Counted from the first letter of the stretch, positions 46,871 through 56,292 are shown. The stretch: DNA of 64,000 bases from Arachidicoccus ginsenosidivorans (GCF_007971385.1 NZ_CP042434.1:4340001-4404000), one strand, 5' to 3'. Notes: generated by a model from the letters alone, not told the origin. Numbers and translations: made by a program.

Positions 46871-47806
46871 ATGGGCAAATGGATCGGTGTAGATGCAGCG
46901 AAAATAACCGTGACAGCAGGTATTCCAGTAGTTGTAGCAGTAGCAGCAGTAGCGAAAAATAAAGTGACAAAAGCAAAGACAATTATAATAAAGGCCGCTA
47001 CAGTTTTTGTAGTTATAAGTGGTATGTTGCTGTGGTTTCCCTCTGGCGTCATTGCGCAGTCCGTAGATAAAGATACCGCTACTTTTGGCAAAGGCCCCGC
47101 AGTTGATTCCCTGCATAAAGCGGTTGAAGTGCCTATGACAAGTCGAGCTTTATCTGATACTTTGGGGAAAAGTCCATTAGGTAACGCTAATAATGATCAG
47201 GACAGTACAGCCCCAAAACCGGACAGCACCCTTAAGCGGGCTTTGCTGCCTTTTTCTTTGAAACTGCCAGGTAGCAAAGAGCATACACCAAAGGGCGCTA
47301 CGATCCGCTCCTTGATTTTGCCAGGATGGGGACAGGCCTATAATCATGAATACTGGAAGGTGCCACTTGCAGTGGCCGCCGTGGGTATTCCCATTTATCT
47401 TTATATAGACAATAGTAAGGAATACAATGCAGCCAGACAAGCCTACAATGTGGTTTTTGAAGAAATGCCGGTGATCTCTGGCGGTAAAGGCAAACTGAAT
47501 GCGGCTAAATTTGCTCAGTTGGAACAAAAGTTTCAGGATGCATATAACAGTTATAAAAAGGTAGGTGGAAATTATGTGACCAATTATTTGTCTACCATAC
47601 AAAGCTATAGAAATACGTTCAGACAGTACCGGGATTATTCCATTGTGGCCGCTTTACTTGGTTGGGGATTGCAGATTGCGGATGCAACGGTATTTGGTCA
47701 TCTGCACGGATTTAATGTTACGGATGATATCAGTATGCAGGTTAGACCGGTTTATTTTCAATATGCAAGAATACCAGGCATTGGTCTTAGTTTTTCATTG
47801 AAATAA
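46871..47806 (+). CDS. DUF5683-domain membrane/envelope protein
   Basis: A 311-residue protein. An N-terminal basic region and hydrophobic segment (TVFVVISGMLLWFPSGVIAQ) look like a signal sequence, though the true start may be internal to the Ala/Val-rich first 40 residues. A disordered Ser/Pro/Asp linker follows. The conserved domain begins KGATIRSLILPGWGQAYNHE and YWKVPLAVAAVGIPIYLYID, with a further hydrophobic segment RDYSIVAALLGWGLQIADAT. Family knowledge: DUF5683 genes commonly sit between parB and dapB in Bacteroidota, as here. The function is unknown. Confidence 0.85.
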   Translation: MGKWIGVDAAKITVTAGIPVVVAVAAVAKNKVTKAKTIIIKAATVFVVISGMLLWFPSGVIAQSVDKDTATFGKGPAVDSLHKAVEVPMTSRALSDTLGKSPLGNANNDQDSTAPKPDSTLKRALLPFSLKLPGSKEHTPKGATIRSLILPGWGQAYNHEYWKVPLAVAAVGIPIYLYIDNSKEYNAARQAYNVVFEEMPVISGGKGKLNAAKFAQLEQKFQDAYNSYKKVGGNYVTNYLSTIQSYRNTFRQYRDYSIVAALLGWGLQIADATVFGHLHGFNVTDDISMQVRPVYFQYARIPGIGLSFSLK

Positions 47807-47880
47807 AGGTAAACTGTAAAGGATAAAGGGTAAAGGAAATTAAATATTAAACTGTGTCGCACGTAGTAATACGCCAGTAT

Positions 47881-47904
47881 AAAGATAAAGATAAAGATAA
47901 AGAT
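47881..47904 (+). repeat. Hexanucleotide microsatellite (AAAGAT)4 upstream of dapB
   Basis: Four perfect copies of AAAGAT, 79 nt before the dapB start. Slippage could alter promoter or leader spacing. Confidence 0.9.
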
Positions 47905-47983
47905 TATGCAGGCAGATAGGGCTTATCGAAAAACCAGAAGAAAACCAGTCTCCTTAAAAATAAAAACAGAAAATTAGGTTTAT

Positions 47984-48703
47984 ATGAAAATTGCATTAAT
48001 TGGGTATGGTAAAATGGGACAAGCGATTGAACAAATTGCCGTGGCAAAAGGCCATGAGATCGTCCTTAAAATAAATATTGACAATACCGCTGATTTTACC
48101 CCGGAAGCTATAAAAATGGCAGATGTGGCCATTGAGTTTACCGGCCCTGAGACCGCTTTTGAAAATATTATAAAGTGTATTGAAAACGGCGTACCCGTTG
48201 TCTCTGGTTCCACTGGCTGGCTGGACCGATTAAGTGAAGTAGAAGTCGCGGTCAAAGAAAAAGACGGTGCCTTTTTATACAGCAGCAACTACTCTATTGG
48301 CGTGAATCTGTTTTTTGAGGTCAATAAATACCTGGCAAGACTGATGGAAGACTATCCTTCCTATGATGTCAGTATGGAAGAAATCCATCATACCCAGAAA
48401 AAGGATGCGCCTTCTGGAACGGCTATCAGCCTGGCTGGTCAGATTCTGGAAAATCTTGACCGCAAAAAGAACTGGGTGAATCAAAGCGCAAGTAACCCTG
48501 AAGAGCTGTCTATTATCTCTAAAAGAATAGATCCGGCACCTGGAACGCACGTGGTAACTTATAGCAGTGATATCGACGATATTGAAATCAAGCATACCGC
48601 ACATAACCGCAAAGGATTTGCCTCAGGTGCTGTTTTAGCTGCTGAGTTTCTCTCAGATAGAAAAGGCATCTATTCAATGCGGGATGTTTTGTTTGGTGGA
48701 TAA
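47984..48703 (+). CDS. dapB: 4-hydroxy-tetrahydrodipicolinate reductase
   Basis: NAD(P)H-dependent step of lysine/diaminopimelate synthesis. It has 239 residues, the short Bacteroidota form. The N-terminal Rossmann motif is MKIALIGYGKMGQAIEQIAV, then FTGPETAFENIIKCIENGVP, VVSGSTGWLDRL, SNYSIGVNLFFEVNKYLARL, and the catalytic region MEEIHHTQKKDAPSGTAISL (HH and K). The C-terminus ends SMRDVLFGG. Confidence 0.96.
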   Translation: MKIALIGYGKMGQAIEQIAVAKGHEIVLKINIDNTADFTPEAIKMADVAIEFTGPETAFENIIKCIENGVPVVSGSTGWLDRLSEVEVAVKEKDGAFLYSSNYSIGVNLFFEVNKYLARLMEDYPSYDVSMEEIHHTQKKDAPSGTAISLAGQILENLDRKKNWVNQSASNPEELSIISKRIDPAPGTHVVTYSSDIDDIEIKHTAHNRKGFASGAVLAAEFLSDRKGIYSMRDVLFGG

Positions 48704-48755
48704 TCAATATAAGGCCATTCATTGAAGGGGCACTTATTATATCGTAATTACGACC

Positions 48756-48779
48756 ATTATTATTATCATCATCATCATC
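48756..48779 (+). repeat. Trinucleotide microsatellite (ATT)3(ATC)5
   Basis: Three ATT units run into five ATC units, followed by AAG and more ATCATCAT, in the 149-bp gap between dapB and the FAD oxidase. Confidence 0.85.
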
Positions 48780-48852
48780 AAGATCATCATAAGCAGCAGC
48801 AAATAAAATCATCATCTCATAAACAAAAATTCTAAAAAGCAATTTAATTATC

Positions 48853-50247
48853 ATGATTTCTCCTGAACTACTGGAGGCCTTCACCGCTGTCGTTGGCGCA
48901 AATAATGTGCTGACAGATGAAGCGTCAAGATCCAACTACGGACATGACGAGACAGAAAGATTATTATATCTTCCCTGGGTAGTCTTAAAACCAGAAACCA
49001 CTGAGCAGATCAGCCAGATTATGCGACTGTGCAATACCCATAAAATACCGGTTACCCCAAGAGGAGGCGGTACAGGACTTAGTGGCGGCGCCTTACCTAA
49101 TTTAGGGGGTGTACTACTTTCTACAGAAAGACTCAATAAAATCCTGTCCATTGATGAGCGCAACCTGCAGGTAACCACTGAACCTGGTGTGATCACCGAG
49201 GTATTGCAGGATGCGGTAAAAGAAAAGAATCTGTTCTATCCCCCCGATCCTAGTAGTAAAGGCTCTTGTTTTATCGGTGGGAATATCGCCGAGAACAGCG
49301 GCGGACCAAAGGCCGTTAAATACGGTGTGGTAAAAGATTATGTCTTGAATCTGGAAGTGGTTTTGCCAACCGGGGAAATTATCTGGACTGGTTCTAATGT
49401 ACTGAAGAACTCTACCGGATATAACCTGACCCAGCTCTTGGTTGGCAGTGAAGGTACCCTGGGGATTGTCACCAAGATTGTTTTAAAACTCATTCCACTG
49501 CCTAAATATGATTTACTGATGCTGGCTCCTTTTGCCAGTGTAGAAAAAGCCAGTGAGGCGGTGAGCGCTATTTTTAGGGCCGGATTTACCCCTAGTGCAC
49601 TGGAACTGGTCGAAATCAACGCGCTTAAAATCGTCAGTGAAATGGTGGATAGTCACAGCCTGCCCGTGTCCGATGATATTGAGGCGCATCTGATTATTGA
49701 AGTCGATGGCAACAATATGGATGTGCTCATGCAGGAAATGGAGGAAATCTCTGTCTTACTCGCAGATTATGAAGCCGGCGAGATCTTTTTTGCCGAAGAT
49801 GCCCAGCAAAAAGAAGAGCTCTGGAAACTACGTCGCCGGGTGGCAGAAGCAGTTAAAATGAAAGGTTATACCATCGAAGAAGATACGGTTGTGCCAAGAG
49901 CCGAGTTGCCTAAACTCATTAAAGGTGTTAAAGCCCTGGGTGCGCAACATGACTTCAAAGTGGTCTGTTATGGTCACTCCGGAGATGGCAACCTGCATAT
50001 CCGGATCAATAAGGAAGGCCAGCCCAATAGTTTTGAAAATCCAGAAATGACGGCGGTATTGGAGGATTTGTTTAAACTGGTCCATAGCCTGGGTGGCACC
50101 ATAAGTGGAGAACACGGCATTGGCCTGATTCAGAAAAAGTATATGCCTATTATCTTTAATGAGGCACAGTTAAATCTGATGCGTGGTATAAAAAGAGCAT
50201 TTGATCCAAATAATATTCTTAATGCAGGTAAAATCTTTGATCTTTGA
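48853..50247 (+). CDS. FAD-linked 2-hydroxy-acid oxidase (GlcD/D-lactate dehydrogenase type)
   Basis: A 464-residue VAO-family flavoprotein that oxidises a D-2-hydroxy acid such as glycolate or D-lactate. The FAD-binding domain has ITPRGGGTGLSGGALPNLGG, then DPSSKGSCFIGGNIAENSGG, GGPKAVKYGVVKDYVLNLEV, and QLLVGSEGTLGIVTKIVLKL. The C-terminal cap has VVCYGHSGDGNLHIRINKEG and GTISGEHGIGLIQKKYMPII, the conserved His residues of the family. No glcE/glcF partners are adjacent. The exact substrate is undetermined. Confidence 0.9.
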   Translation: MISPELLEAFTAVVGANNVLTDEASRSNYGHDETERLLYLPWVVLKPETTEQISQIMRLCNTHKIPVTPRGGGTGLSGGALPNLGGVLLSTERLNKILSIDERNLQVTTEPGVITEVLQDAVKEKNLFYPPDPSSKGSCFIGGNIAENSGGPKAVKYGVVKDYVLNLEVVLPTGEIIWTGSNVLKNSTGYNLTQLLVGSEGTLGIVTKIVLKLIPLPKYDLLMLAPFASVEKASEAVSAIFRAGFTPSALELVEINALKIVSEMVDSHSLPVSDDIEAHLIIEVDGNNMDVLMQEMEEISVLLADYEAGEIFFAEDAQQKEELWKLRRRVAEAVKMKGYTIEEDTVVPRAELPKLIKGVKALGAQHDFKVVCYGHSGDGNLHIRINKEGQPNSFENPEMTAVLEDLFKLVHSLGGTISGEHGIGLIQKKYMPIIFNEAQLNLMRGIKRAFDPNNILNAGKIFDL

Positions 50248-50285
50248 TAAGGGATTTTACCTGCCATTTTAAAAAGTAACTGATC

Positions 50286-50975
50286 ATGAAACAATTTTGC
50301 AGAAGACAGCTCAAAAAGGCGCCTAAGTTAATATTGTTACTAAGTTTTGGTTTTCTAACTACTGCCAGTTTTGCCCAGTATCAAAATGATAATGGCTACA
50401 GTGATAGTGCAGATGATTATGCTATTCAGCCGGCGACTCAATACGGCCAGCAAAAGCCACCTAAGTTGCGCCATTATTTTGTAGGTGGCAACTTTATTGC
50501 TTCTTTTGGGGATGGCGGTGGTGCCTTTGGTATCAATCCTTCCATCGGTTATTCTTTGAGTCCTTTTGTGGATGTGGGTCTTGGTTTTAATGCAGTGTAC
50601 AATTATAGTAAAGATTATTATAATGGAGGTAAATGGCGGACCTGGAATCTGGGAGTAGCGCCTTTTGCCAGAGTCTATCCGGTTGATTTTCTGTTTTTTG
50701 AAGGCTCATTTGAGGAAAACCTGGTGAGTTCCCGTTATATCAGTCCAGACGGCGTAAAAAGCGACAGGCAAAACGCCTCAGCGCCCAGTCTGATCGGTGC
50801 CATTGGTTATACCAACCGTATATTTGGGCAGTCCAGCTTCTTTTTCAGTGTGGGGATGGATTTTTTAAACAATAAGAACTCACCTTACCGGGAAAGCTAT
50901 TATGATGAGGGTGGAACACTCCGCTCCCGCCCCACGGCCATTATCAGAACCGGATTTAATATCAATATCTGGTAA
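50286..50975 (+). CDS. Outer-membrane beta-barrel family protein
   Basis: A 229-residue protein with a signal peptide (LILLLSFGFLTTASFAQ). The mature part has alternating aromatic and glycine-rich strands typical of small porin-like barrels: LRHYFVGGNFIASFGDGGGA, FGINPSIGYSLSPFVDVGLG, LGVAPFARVYPVDFLFFEGS, ending IIRTGFNINIW with an aromatic C-terminal residue. The function is unknown. It follows the FAD oxidase by 38 bp and is closed by a terminator. Confidence 0.8.
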   Translation: MKQFCRRQLKKAPKLILLLSFGFLTTASFAQYQNDNGYSDSADDYAIQPATQYGQQKPPKLRHYFVGGNFIASFGDGGGAFGINPSIGYSLSPFVDVGLGFNAVYNYSKDYYNGGKWRTWNLGVAPFARVYPVDFLFFEGSFEENLVSSRYISPDGVKSDRQNASAPSLIGAIGYTNRIFGQSSFFFSVGMDFLNNKNSPYRESYYDEGGTLRSRPTAIIRTGFNINIW

Positions 50976-51004
50976 AGAAGACTCGATACTATTTCCAAAA
51001 GCTT

Positions 51005-51051
51005 AAAACGCCCGCAACCATTTGGTTTTCCATTTTGTTGCGGGCGTTTTT
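51005..51051 (+). terminator. Terminator, 14-bp stem
   Basis: AAAACGCCCGCAAC (51005-51018) pairs with GTTGCGGGCGTTTT (51037-51050), T residue following. It ends the glcD-like/OMP unit. Nothing recognisable lies in 51052-51271. Confidence 0.9.
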
Positions 51052-51271
51052 GCGAATGCGTGTGACCTTTAGGTAATGTCAGAAATCCTTTATTACCGCC
51101 AACTCAGTGAACGCGGTTGTAATAACGCCTTAAAAACAATAGAAGTCTTTTCAGTTACAACCCCCAATGCTGTAGCGTTGTGAAAAATAATCATCGGAAC
51201 GATTTCTTTTTGCTCATAAATTCTATCTCTATCCTGAATTAACAATATCATATTGGTAACAGTTTAAAAGT

Positions 51272-52117
51272 ATGAAGCTCTTTTTTATCATTTTACTTTC
51301 AGTATTCATCTTTAGATGTGGAAGTAATAAAAATGACAATTCTATTAAGAAGACGCCAATGGGCGACACTACAAATGATACTGTAGTCAAAATTCGTAAT
51401 GTGTCGGATTATACCAGTGATCCAAACTATATAAAAAAGGAATACTATGTTTTGAATAATCAAGACACTTCTTCATTCTATTGCCGCATAATTTTGGATA
51501 AATTAGATAAAAATATTGCAATAAAGTGTGAATATTCTTTTAATGAAGAGAGAACCGAACCAACATCTATTTATGATTCGGCAAAAGTGGTAGAAGTACC
51601 TGAAGATAATCGGGACGTAAAACTTATTACTTATAGTAATTTTATAAAAGAACTACACCTTATTTTAGATACTGCTTCTAAACAATTTAATCTTAGTAGA
51701 CTAAAATCGTTTAGTATCCGAATGGTATGTGCCAGCGGGTTAACAAACTACCTTAACAGTCAGTCAATTTTAAAATATAACAGAAGTATTAAAAATATTT
51801 CTATTTCAAAATTTGCGTCATTGCTCCAAGAATCTCCGTTGACGGCTGATTTAAATAGGATCCTTAAACCATATTCTGTCTGTCTAAATAAATTGTATAT
51901 TGAGGAATATCTATTTTTTCCGCTAAAATCAAAGGATATGAATTTTAAATATCAAGTTCAATTTCCAAATGACATAGAAGTACAAGGCACAATGGGAATG
52001 GATGGAAGTGCAGTATTTACCCTTACTCCTCTTTTAACTGATAGATCTCCTTTAAATTCCGTCCCAGGCTATCATAATCCAAGCCATACCCTACCACAAA
52101 TTTATTGGGTATGGTAA
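51272..52117 (+). CDS. AT-rich hypothetical exported protein, 3' end overlapping hpt
   Basis: A 281-residue product, not recognised. It begins with a short hydrophobic stretch, MKLFFIILLSVFIFRCGSNK, which could be a lipoprotein signal although Arg before the Cys is poor for a lipobox. The rest is Lys/Asn/Ser-rich with a possible beta-rich C-terminal domain. Base composition is clearly more AT-rich than the neighbours, suggesting acquisition. The last 95 bp run antisense over the 3' end of hpt, and those residues (SPLNSVPGYHNPSHTLPQIY) look like read-through, so the true end may be near 52025. Confidence 0.6.
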   Translation: MKLFFIILLSVFIFRCGSNKNDNSIKKTPMGDTTNDTVVKIRNVSDYTSDPNYIKKEYYVLNNQDTSSFYCRIILDKLDKNIAIKCEYSFNEERTEPTSIYDSAKVVEVPEDNRDVKLITYSNFIKELHLILDTASKQFNLSRLKSFSIRMVCASGLTNYLNSQSILKYNRSIKNISISKFASLLQESPLTADLNRILKPYSVCLNKLYIEEYLFFPLKSKDMNFKYQVQFPNDIEVQGTMGMDGSAVFTLTPLLTDRSPLNSVPGYHNPSHTLPQIYWVW

Positions 52118-52565
52118 AGCACAGATAATCGATAGTAATGGGATGGGTTCTAGCTTCTGGTTTCGTCAATAGGGCAGCTAGTTTAATAGATGCAGGACCC
52201 TGGTGTTCGAGTTGTGGCAAAAAACTACTGAGCGTCTTACCGGTATCCACGATATCTTCAATAATGATAACATGCCTGCCATTGATATCCGCATCCAGGC
52301 CAATGGCTGTAAGCACTTTTCCAGTAGATTTTGTACCAGAATAAGAGGCCAGTTTGATAAATGAGATTTCCGCTTCAATAGTCAATTCCTTAAAAAGGTC
52401 ACTGGCAAACATAAAAGCACCATTGAGAATGCCGATAAAAAGCGGCCTTTTACCCGCATAATCTTTAGAGATGGCAGCCGCCATCTCCTTTATTTTCTCC
52501 TTGATGGCTGTCTCGGATAAATAAGGAACAAAATTTTTACCGTGTATCTGTATGGAGTTTGCCAT
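52023..52565 (-). CDS. hpt: Hypoxanthine phosphoribosyltransferase
   Basis: Purine salvage: hypoxanthine or guanine plus PRPP to the nucleotide. It has 180 residues. The PRPP-binding loop is GRHVIIIEDIVDTGKTLSSF, with RPLFIGILNGAFMFASDLFK upstream, SFIKLASYSGTKSTGKVLTA, and YLCFTIPNKFVVGYGLDYDS near the C-terminus. Full length. It converges on the hypothetical gene at 51272. Confidence 0.95.
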   Translation of the reverse strand: MANSIQIHGKNFVPYLSETAIKEKIKEMAAAISKDYAGKRPLFIGILNGAFMFASDLFKELTIEAEISFIKLASYSGTKSTGKVLTAIGLDADINGRHVIIIEDIVDTGKTLSSFLPQLEHQGPASIKLAALLTKPEARTHPITIDYLCFTIPNKFVVGYGLDYDSLGRNLKEIYQLKEE

Positions 52566-52686
52566 GCTTGTAATGATATTAATATGGAAGTATTGTTGTT
52601 TGTCTATTTATTTATCTATGCGTACTATAATAATGGATATTTTAAGTGGCCGCTTATTGGCTACTGTTTGCTGCTTTCCATCCAAT

Positions 52687-53838
52687 TTATTTGGACAAAG
52701 TCTTCAGGGCTGCTGGTGCCTTACCGCGTAAATAAACTTTCTGACCAGCTGCCAAAGGTAATTCGGCGGCTGTTTTGTTATAACTGACCAGGCTTTTTAA
52801 GGCAACACCCTGTCCTGCCGCAATTTCTTTGAGCGATTGCCCATATTTGCTGATCACGTACTCTTTTTCTCCTTTTTTGGGTCTTTTTTCCAAAAAGATC
52901 AATTGACCTGGGGATAATACGGCGGTAGGTCCCAGATCATTTAAGGTAAGCAGCTTATGAAAATTAATATTGTTTTTGGATGCCAGTGCCATGAGCGACA
53001 TCCCTTTTGGCGCAAATACCACTTTGGTGTGATTGATTTTAAAGGGCGCTACTGGGTAACTAGGTGGCCGAACGGTGGTCTGCGCTACCCGCATGGCGGG
53101 TGCGCCTGAATTGTTTTGCCTTAAGTTATCTGAATTATTGACTGCTGCTAGTGCCTTTTGTGTATTGTTATCCGTGTTTTCGGATGCGGTGGACGTCAGG
53201 CTTCTGCCAGGGGCAGCAGGCTGACCAAGATTGGCGTTATTTTGGTCATTTAAGGCAATGTTACTACCCGGGATAATTCCCGCACCGTCCTGGTTATTTT
53301 TCATTTTACTGATGGCCAGATCGGTATAATTTTCCAGATTATAGGTCTCTATGAGTTTAATCAGGTTTTGAGGATAGTCTTTTTCCGTTGCATAGCCGTC
53401 TTTTTTTAGCCCATAAGCCCAGCCTTTATAGTCAGTTTGACTGAGCCTGAATAAGTCTGTATAATAAGGCCGGTTTTTCAGAAAATCGGAGTGATCCTTG
53501 TAGGAGTCTTCTACGCTGTTATATACTCGGAAGCATTCTGCTTTTCTATCGTCGTCATGGTAAGTTTTCTCCCCCGTCCACTCCGTTTTACATTTAATAC
53601 CAAAATGATTATTGGAATTTTTAGCAAGCGTGCTCTGGCCACAGCCAGATTCCAAAATAGCCTGCGCCAGTGTAATGGAGGCCGGTACACCGGTGCGCAT
53701 CATTTCTGAGACAGCCAGCGTTTCATATCGCTGAATATAAGCCTCTACCTGAGGACTGCGGCTCTGTGACCAGGCAACAGATATGGACAGCATGGATACC
53801 GTCAACATACATAGGAATACTCCGGCGCTCTTTTTCAT
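52687..53838 (-). CDS. Exported glucosaminidase with two LysM domains
   Basis: Peptidoglycan hydrolase of 383 residues. Signal peptide at residues 1-24 (VFLCMLTVSMLSISVAWS). FlgJ-like glucosaminidase domain at about 28-170: YETLAVSEMMRTGVPASITL, AQAILESGCGQSTLAKNSNN (catalytic Glu), HFGIKCKTEWTGEKTYHDDD, SYKDHSDFLKNRPYYTDLF. An Asn/Gln/Ala-rich linker follows, then two LysM-like modules (about 280-325 and 330-373). The O-methyltransferase ends 9 bp upstream on the same strand, suggesting co-transcription. A role in cell separation or wall turnover is inference. Confidence 0.92.
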   Translation of the reverse strand: MKKSAGVFLCMLTVSMLSISVAWSQSRSPQVEAYIQRYETLAVSEMMRTGVPASITLAQAILESGCGQSTLAKNSNNHFGIKCKTEWTGEKTYHDDDRKAECFRVYNSVEDSYKDHSDFLKNRPYYTDLFRLSQTDYKGWAYGLKKDGYATEKDYPQNLIKLIETYNLENYTDLAISKMKNNQDGAGIIPGSNIALNDQNNANLGQPAAPGRSLTSTASENTDNNTQKALAAVNNSDNLRQNNSGAPAMRVAQTTVRPPSYPVAPFKINHTKVVFAPKGMSLMALASKNNINFHKLLTLNDLGPTAVLSPGQLIFLEKRPKKGEKEYVISKYGQSLKEIAAGQGVALKSLVSYNKTAAELPLAAGQKVYLRGKAPAALKTLSK

Positions 53839-53847
53839 TGTTTATTT

Positions 53848-54495
53848 TTAAGCGTTGACTTTTTTAATCATTAACAGCCCATCACGAATGGTAAGCAGCA
53901 CCTGCTCCGACCTGGTATCCTTTGCAACATGCTGATTAAAAGCCTGAATGGCTTTGGCGCTTTTGCCCTTTACCGGATCTTCAAATATCTGCCCGTGAAA
54001 GAGCACATTGTCTGCCAGGATAATGCCACCAGGACTAAGTCTTTCCATCACCTGTTCATAATAATCAATATAACCTGGTTTGTCAGCATCGATAAAGACA
54101 AGATCCCAAGGATAATTTAATGAGGGGATAATCTCTTTAGCATTCCCCTCATGCAAATATATTTTATTTTTATGAATACTTCGGTCAAAATAAGACTGGG
54201 CCAGCTGGGCATCTGCGGCCCGGAGCTCAATGGTATGCAGCTGGCCATCCTCTTTGAGCCCTTCGGCCAGGCAAAGCGCGCTGTAACCCGTAAAAGTGCC
54301 GATTTCTAGGATATATTTAGGCCGTCTGATCTGGCTGAGCAGTGAAAGCACCCTGCCTTGCACATGACCACTCAGCATGTGAGGCTGATCATGGCTGTCA
54401 TAAGTGGCTCTTTCAATTTCCTGTAGTAATGCATCAGGAAGAGATGTCATTTGATCGGCAAAATGCTCCACCTCGGGATGTATCAGGTCCATCAT
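53848..54495 (-). CDS. Class I SAM-dependent O-methyltransferase (catechol/caffeoyl-CoA type)
   Basis: A 215-residue methyltransferase: YILEIGTFTGYSALCLAEGL (SAM-binding motif I), LHTIELRAADAQLAQSYFDR, WDLVFIDADKPGYIDYYEQV (metal and substrate Asp), LSPGGIILADNVLFHGQIFE. It is cytoplasmic, and the substrate cannot be assigned. It is followed after 9 bp by the LysM glucosaminidase gene. Confidence 0.92.
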   Translation of the reverse strand: MMDLIHPEVEHFADQMTSLPDALLQEIERATYDSHDQPHMLSGHVQGRVLSLLSQIRRPKYILEIGTFTGYSALCLAEGLKEDGQLHTIELRAADAQLAQSYFDRSIHKNKIYLHEGNAKEIIPSLNYPWDLVFIDADKPGYIDYYEQVMERLSPGGIILADNVLFHGQIFEDPVKGKSAKAIQAFNQHVAKDTRSEQVLLTIRDGLLMIKKVNA

Positions 54496-54560
54496 ATTAT
54501 CTATTTAAACTGCTAATAATCTGCTTCGTTATTACGCTACGGTTGTACAGCTACAAATCT

Positions 54561-54596
54561 ATTGAAATAAGTGGTATTTTGCCACTTATATTCAAT
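54561..54596 (-). terminator. 14-bp stem-loop with one bulge downstream of the symporter gene
   Basis: ATTGAAATAAGTGG (54561-54574) pairs with CCACTTATATTCAAT (54582-54596), one bulged A. The following T tract is weak on the minus strand, so termination is likely but not certain. Confidence 0.5.
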
Positions 54597-54684
54597 ACAT
54601 TTTTCAAGTAAATAGCAGCCTTGGTGGCCGTTTTGTTCCACCAGAGGGGTTTTGAAAATAACCGTTCCCTGATGGACAGTTTTC

Positions 54685-56180
54685 TTAGGCCCTATCTGGC
54701 TGTGCCCCATGCAGTCCGGCTGATTCCCAGTCTGCACTTTTAGAAGGAGAAGAAAAAAGCCAGAGGCCAAGCCAGGTAAGCCCACCGTTAATAACGATCA
54801 GTTCTAATCCGATTCTGAACAGGCCAAAGATATGCTCCTGATTAAAATCAATCAACATACAGAGAATAGGCGCTGCAAAGCAGATATAGGGAACATATTT
54901 ATCCCGAACCTTGCGTTTGCTAAAGATGCCAAAAGCAAATAAACCAAGCAAAGGACCATAGGTATAGGTCGCCATCTTAAGGATAATGCCAATCATTGAA
55001 TTATCATTGATCACTTTAAAGACCAGCACCAGGATCAAAAAGCTGAAAGCGACCCATAAATGGACTTTTTTACGGATGGATTGCTGCCTTGCTGCATCCC
55101 ATTTGTCTTGCCTTTTCATGCCCATGATATCAATGCAGATGGAGGAGGTCAGCGCCGTCATGGCTCCGTCGGCGCTGGGAAACAGCGCTGAAATCAGGGC
55201 GATTAAAAAGATAATGCCGATGGAAGTCGGCATATGCTCCAGGGCAATGGTAGGGAATAGTAAATCTCCGGTCGCTGTCAGGTGCTCTCTGGCGCCATAA
55301 AGATGGATCAGCCCTCCCATATATAAAAACAAAGTAATAACAACCAGTATAATAACAGACAAAGTGACCATGTTTTTCTGGGAATCTTTCAGATTGCTCA
55401 CAGAAATACTTTTCTGCATCATTTCCTGGTCGATTCCAGTCATGGTTATGGTGATAAAGGCACCCGCTATAATTTGCTTGATAAAATAGTTTTTATCATT
55501 AAAATCCAGCCCAAATACCCTGGACAGGCCATTATGGCGCATAGCGGTTAGACTGTCTGTTACACTCATATCCATATGATAGAGCATATAGATGCTACAT
55601 ATAATCATTCCTGCCAGCATGCAGGTGGTCTGCAAGGTATCGGTCCAGACAATGGTTTTTACACCGCCCTCATACGTATATAGTATGATCATTATTAAAA
55701 TAATAAGCGTTGTCAGCCAAAAAGGTACCCCTAAGCGATCCAATATAATGGTCTGCAGAATAATCACCACCAGGTACAACCGGGCAGTGGCGCCTACCCA
55801 TCTGGAGACAATAAAAAAAAGTGCGCCGGTCTTATAGGAAGCCATACCCATACGGGAACGCAGATATCCATAAATAGAGGTCAGTTTTAACCGGTAATAA
55901 AGCGGTAGTAAGATAAAGGCAATAGCGATATAACCGATGGCATAGCCAATGGTTATCTGCAGATAACCAAAATGGTCATGGCCAACGGCCCCCGGCACAC
56001 TAACAAAGGTGACTCCGCTCAGTGATGTTCCAATCATCCCGAAGGCCACCAGCATCCAGTTACTGCTTCGGTTACCGATAAAAAAGGATTCATTATTACT
56101 GCCTTTGGAGGTCTTCCAGGAAACAAAAGCAGCAGTAGGAAATAGGCGAATACAATAGTCAGTAATAAGGAGGCAGACAT
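54685..56180 (-). CDS. Sodium:solute symporter (SSS family), split near the N-terminus by an apparent 1-base frameshift
   Basis: A polytopic membrane transporter with about 13 hydrophobic helices. The natural start is ATG 56180 (MSASLLLTIVFAYFLLLL). The frame is lost at AAA 56121-56123 (TTT in the coding sense). One added base gives FSWKTSKGSNNESFFIGNRS and SNWMLVAFGMIGTSLSGVTF, the normal SSS start with the GNR motif. The frame then runs open to 54685: VSRWVGATARLYLVVIILQT, YTYEGGVKTIVWTDTLQTTC, IALISALFPSADGAMTALTS, and ATYTYGPLLGLFAFGIFSKR. Total about 498 residues. The substrate is unknown. Confidence 0.87.
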
Positions 56181-56284
56181 ATGTTTATATTGGCTTTATG
56201 TTATTTAAATAGCTGAGTCAAATATTATGATCTAACAAATATAGCTTTCTAAATTAAAAATAGGGATAGAAACAGGGATTGATT

Positions 56285-56292
56285 TAATTTTG
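56285..56292 (+). promoter_or_regulatory. Promoter -7 element TAATTTTG placed for a leaderless mRNA
   Basis: TAATTTTG ends 4 nt before the ATG at 56297, the same spacing as at the ABC-F gene. No TTTG is seen 19 bp upstream. Confidence 0.45.
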
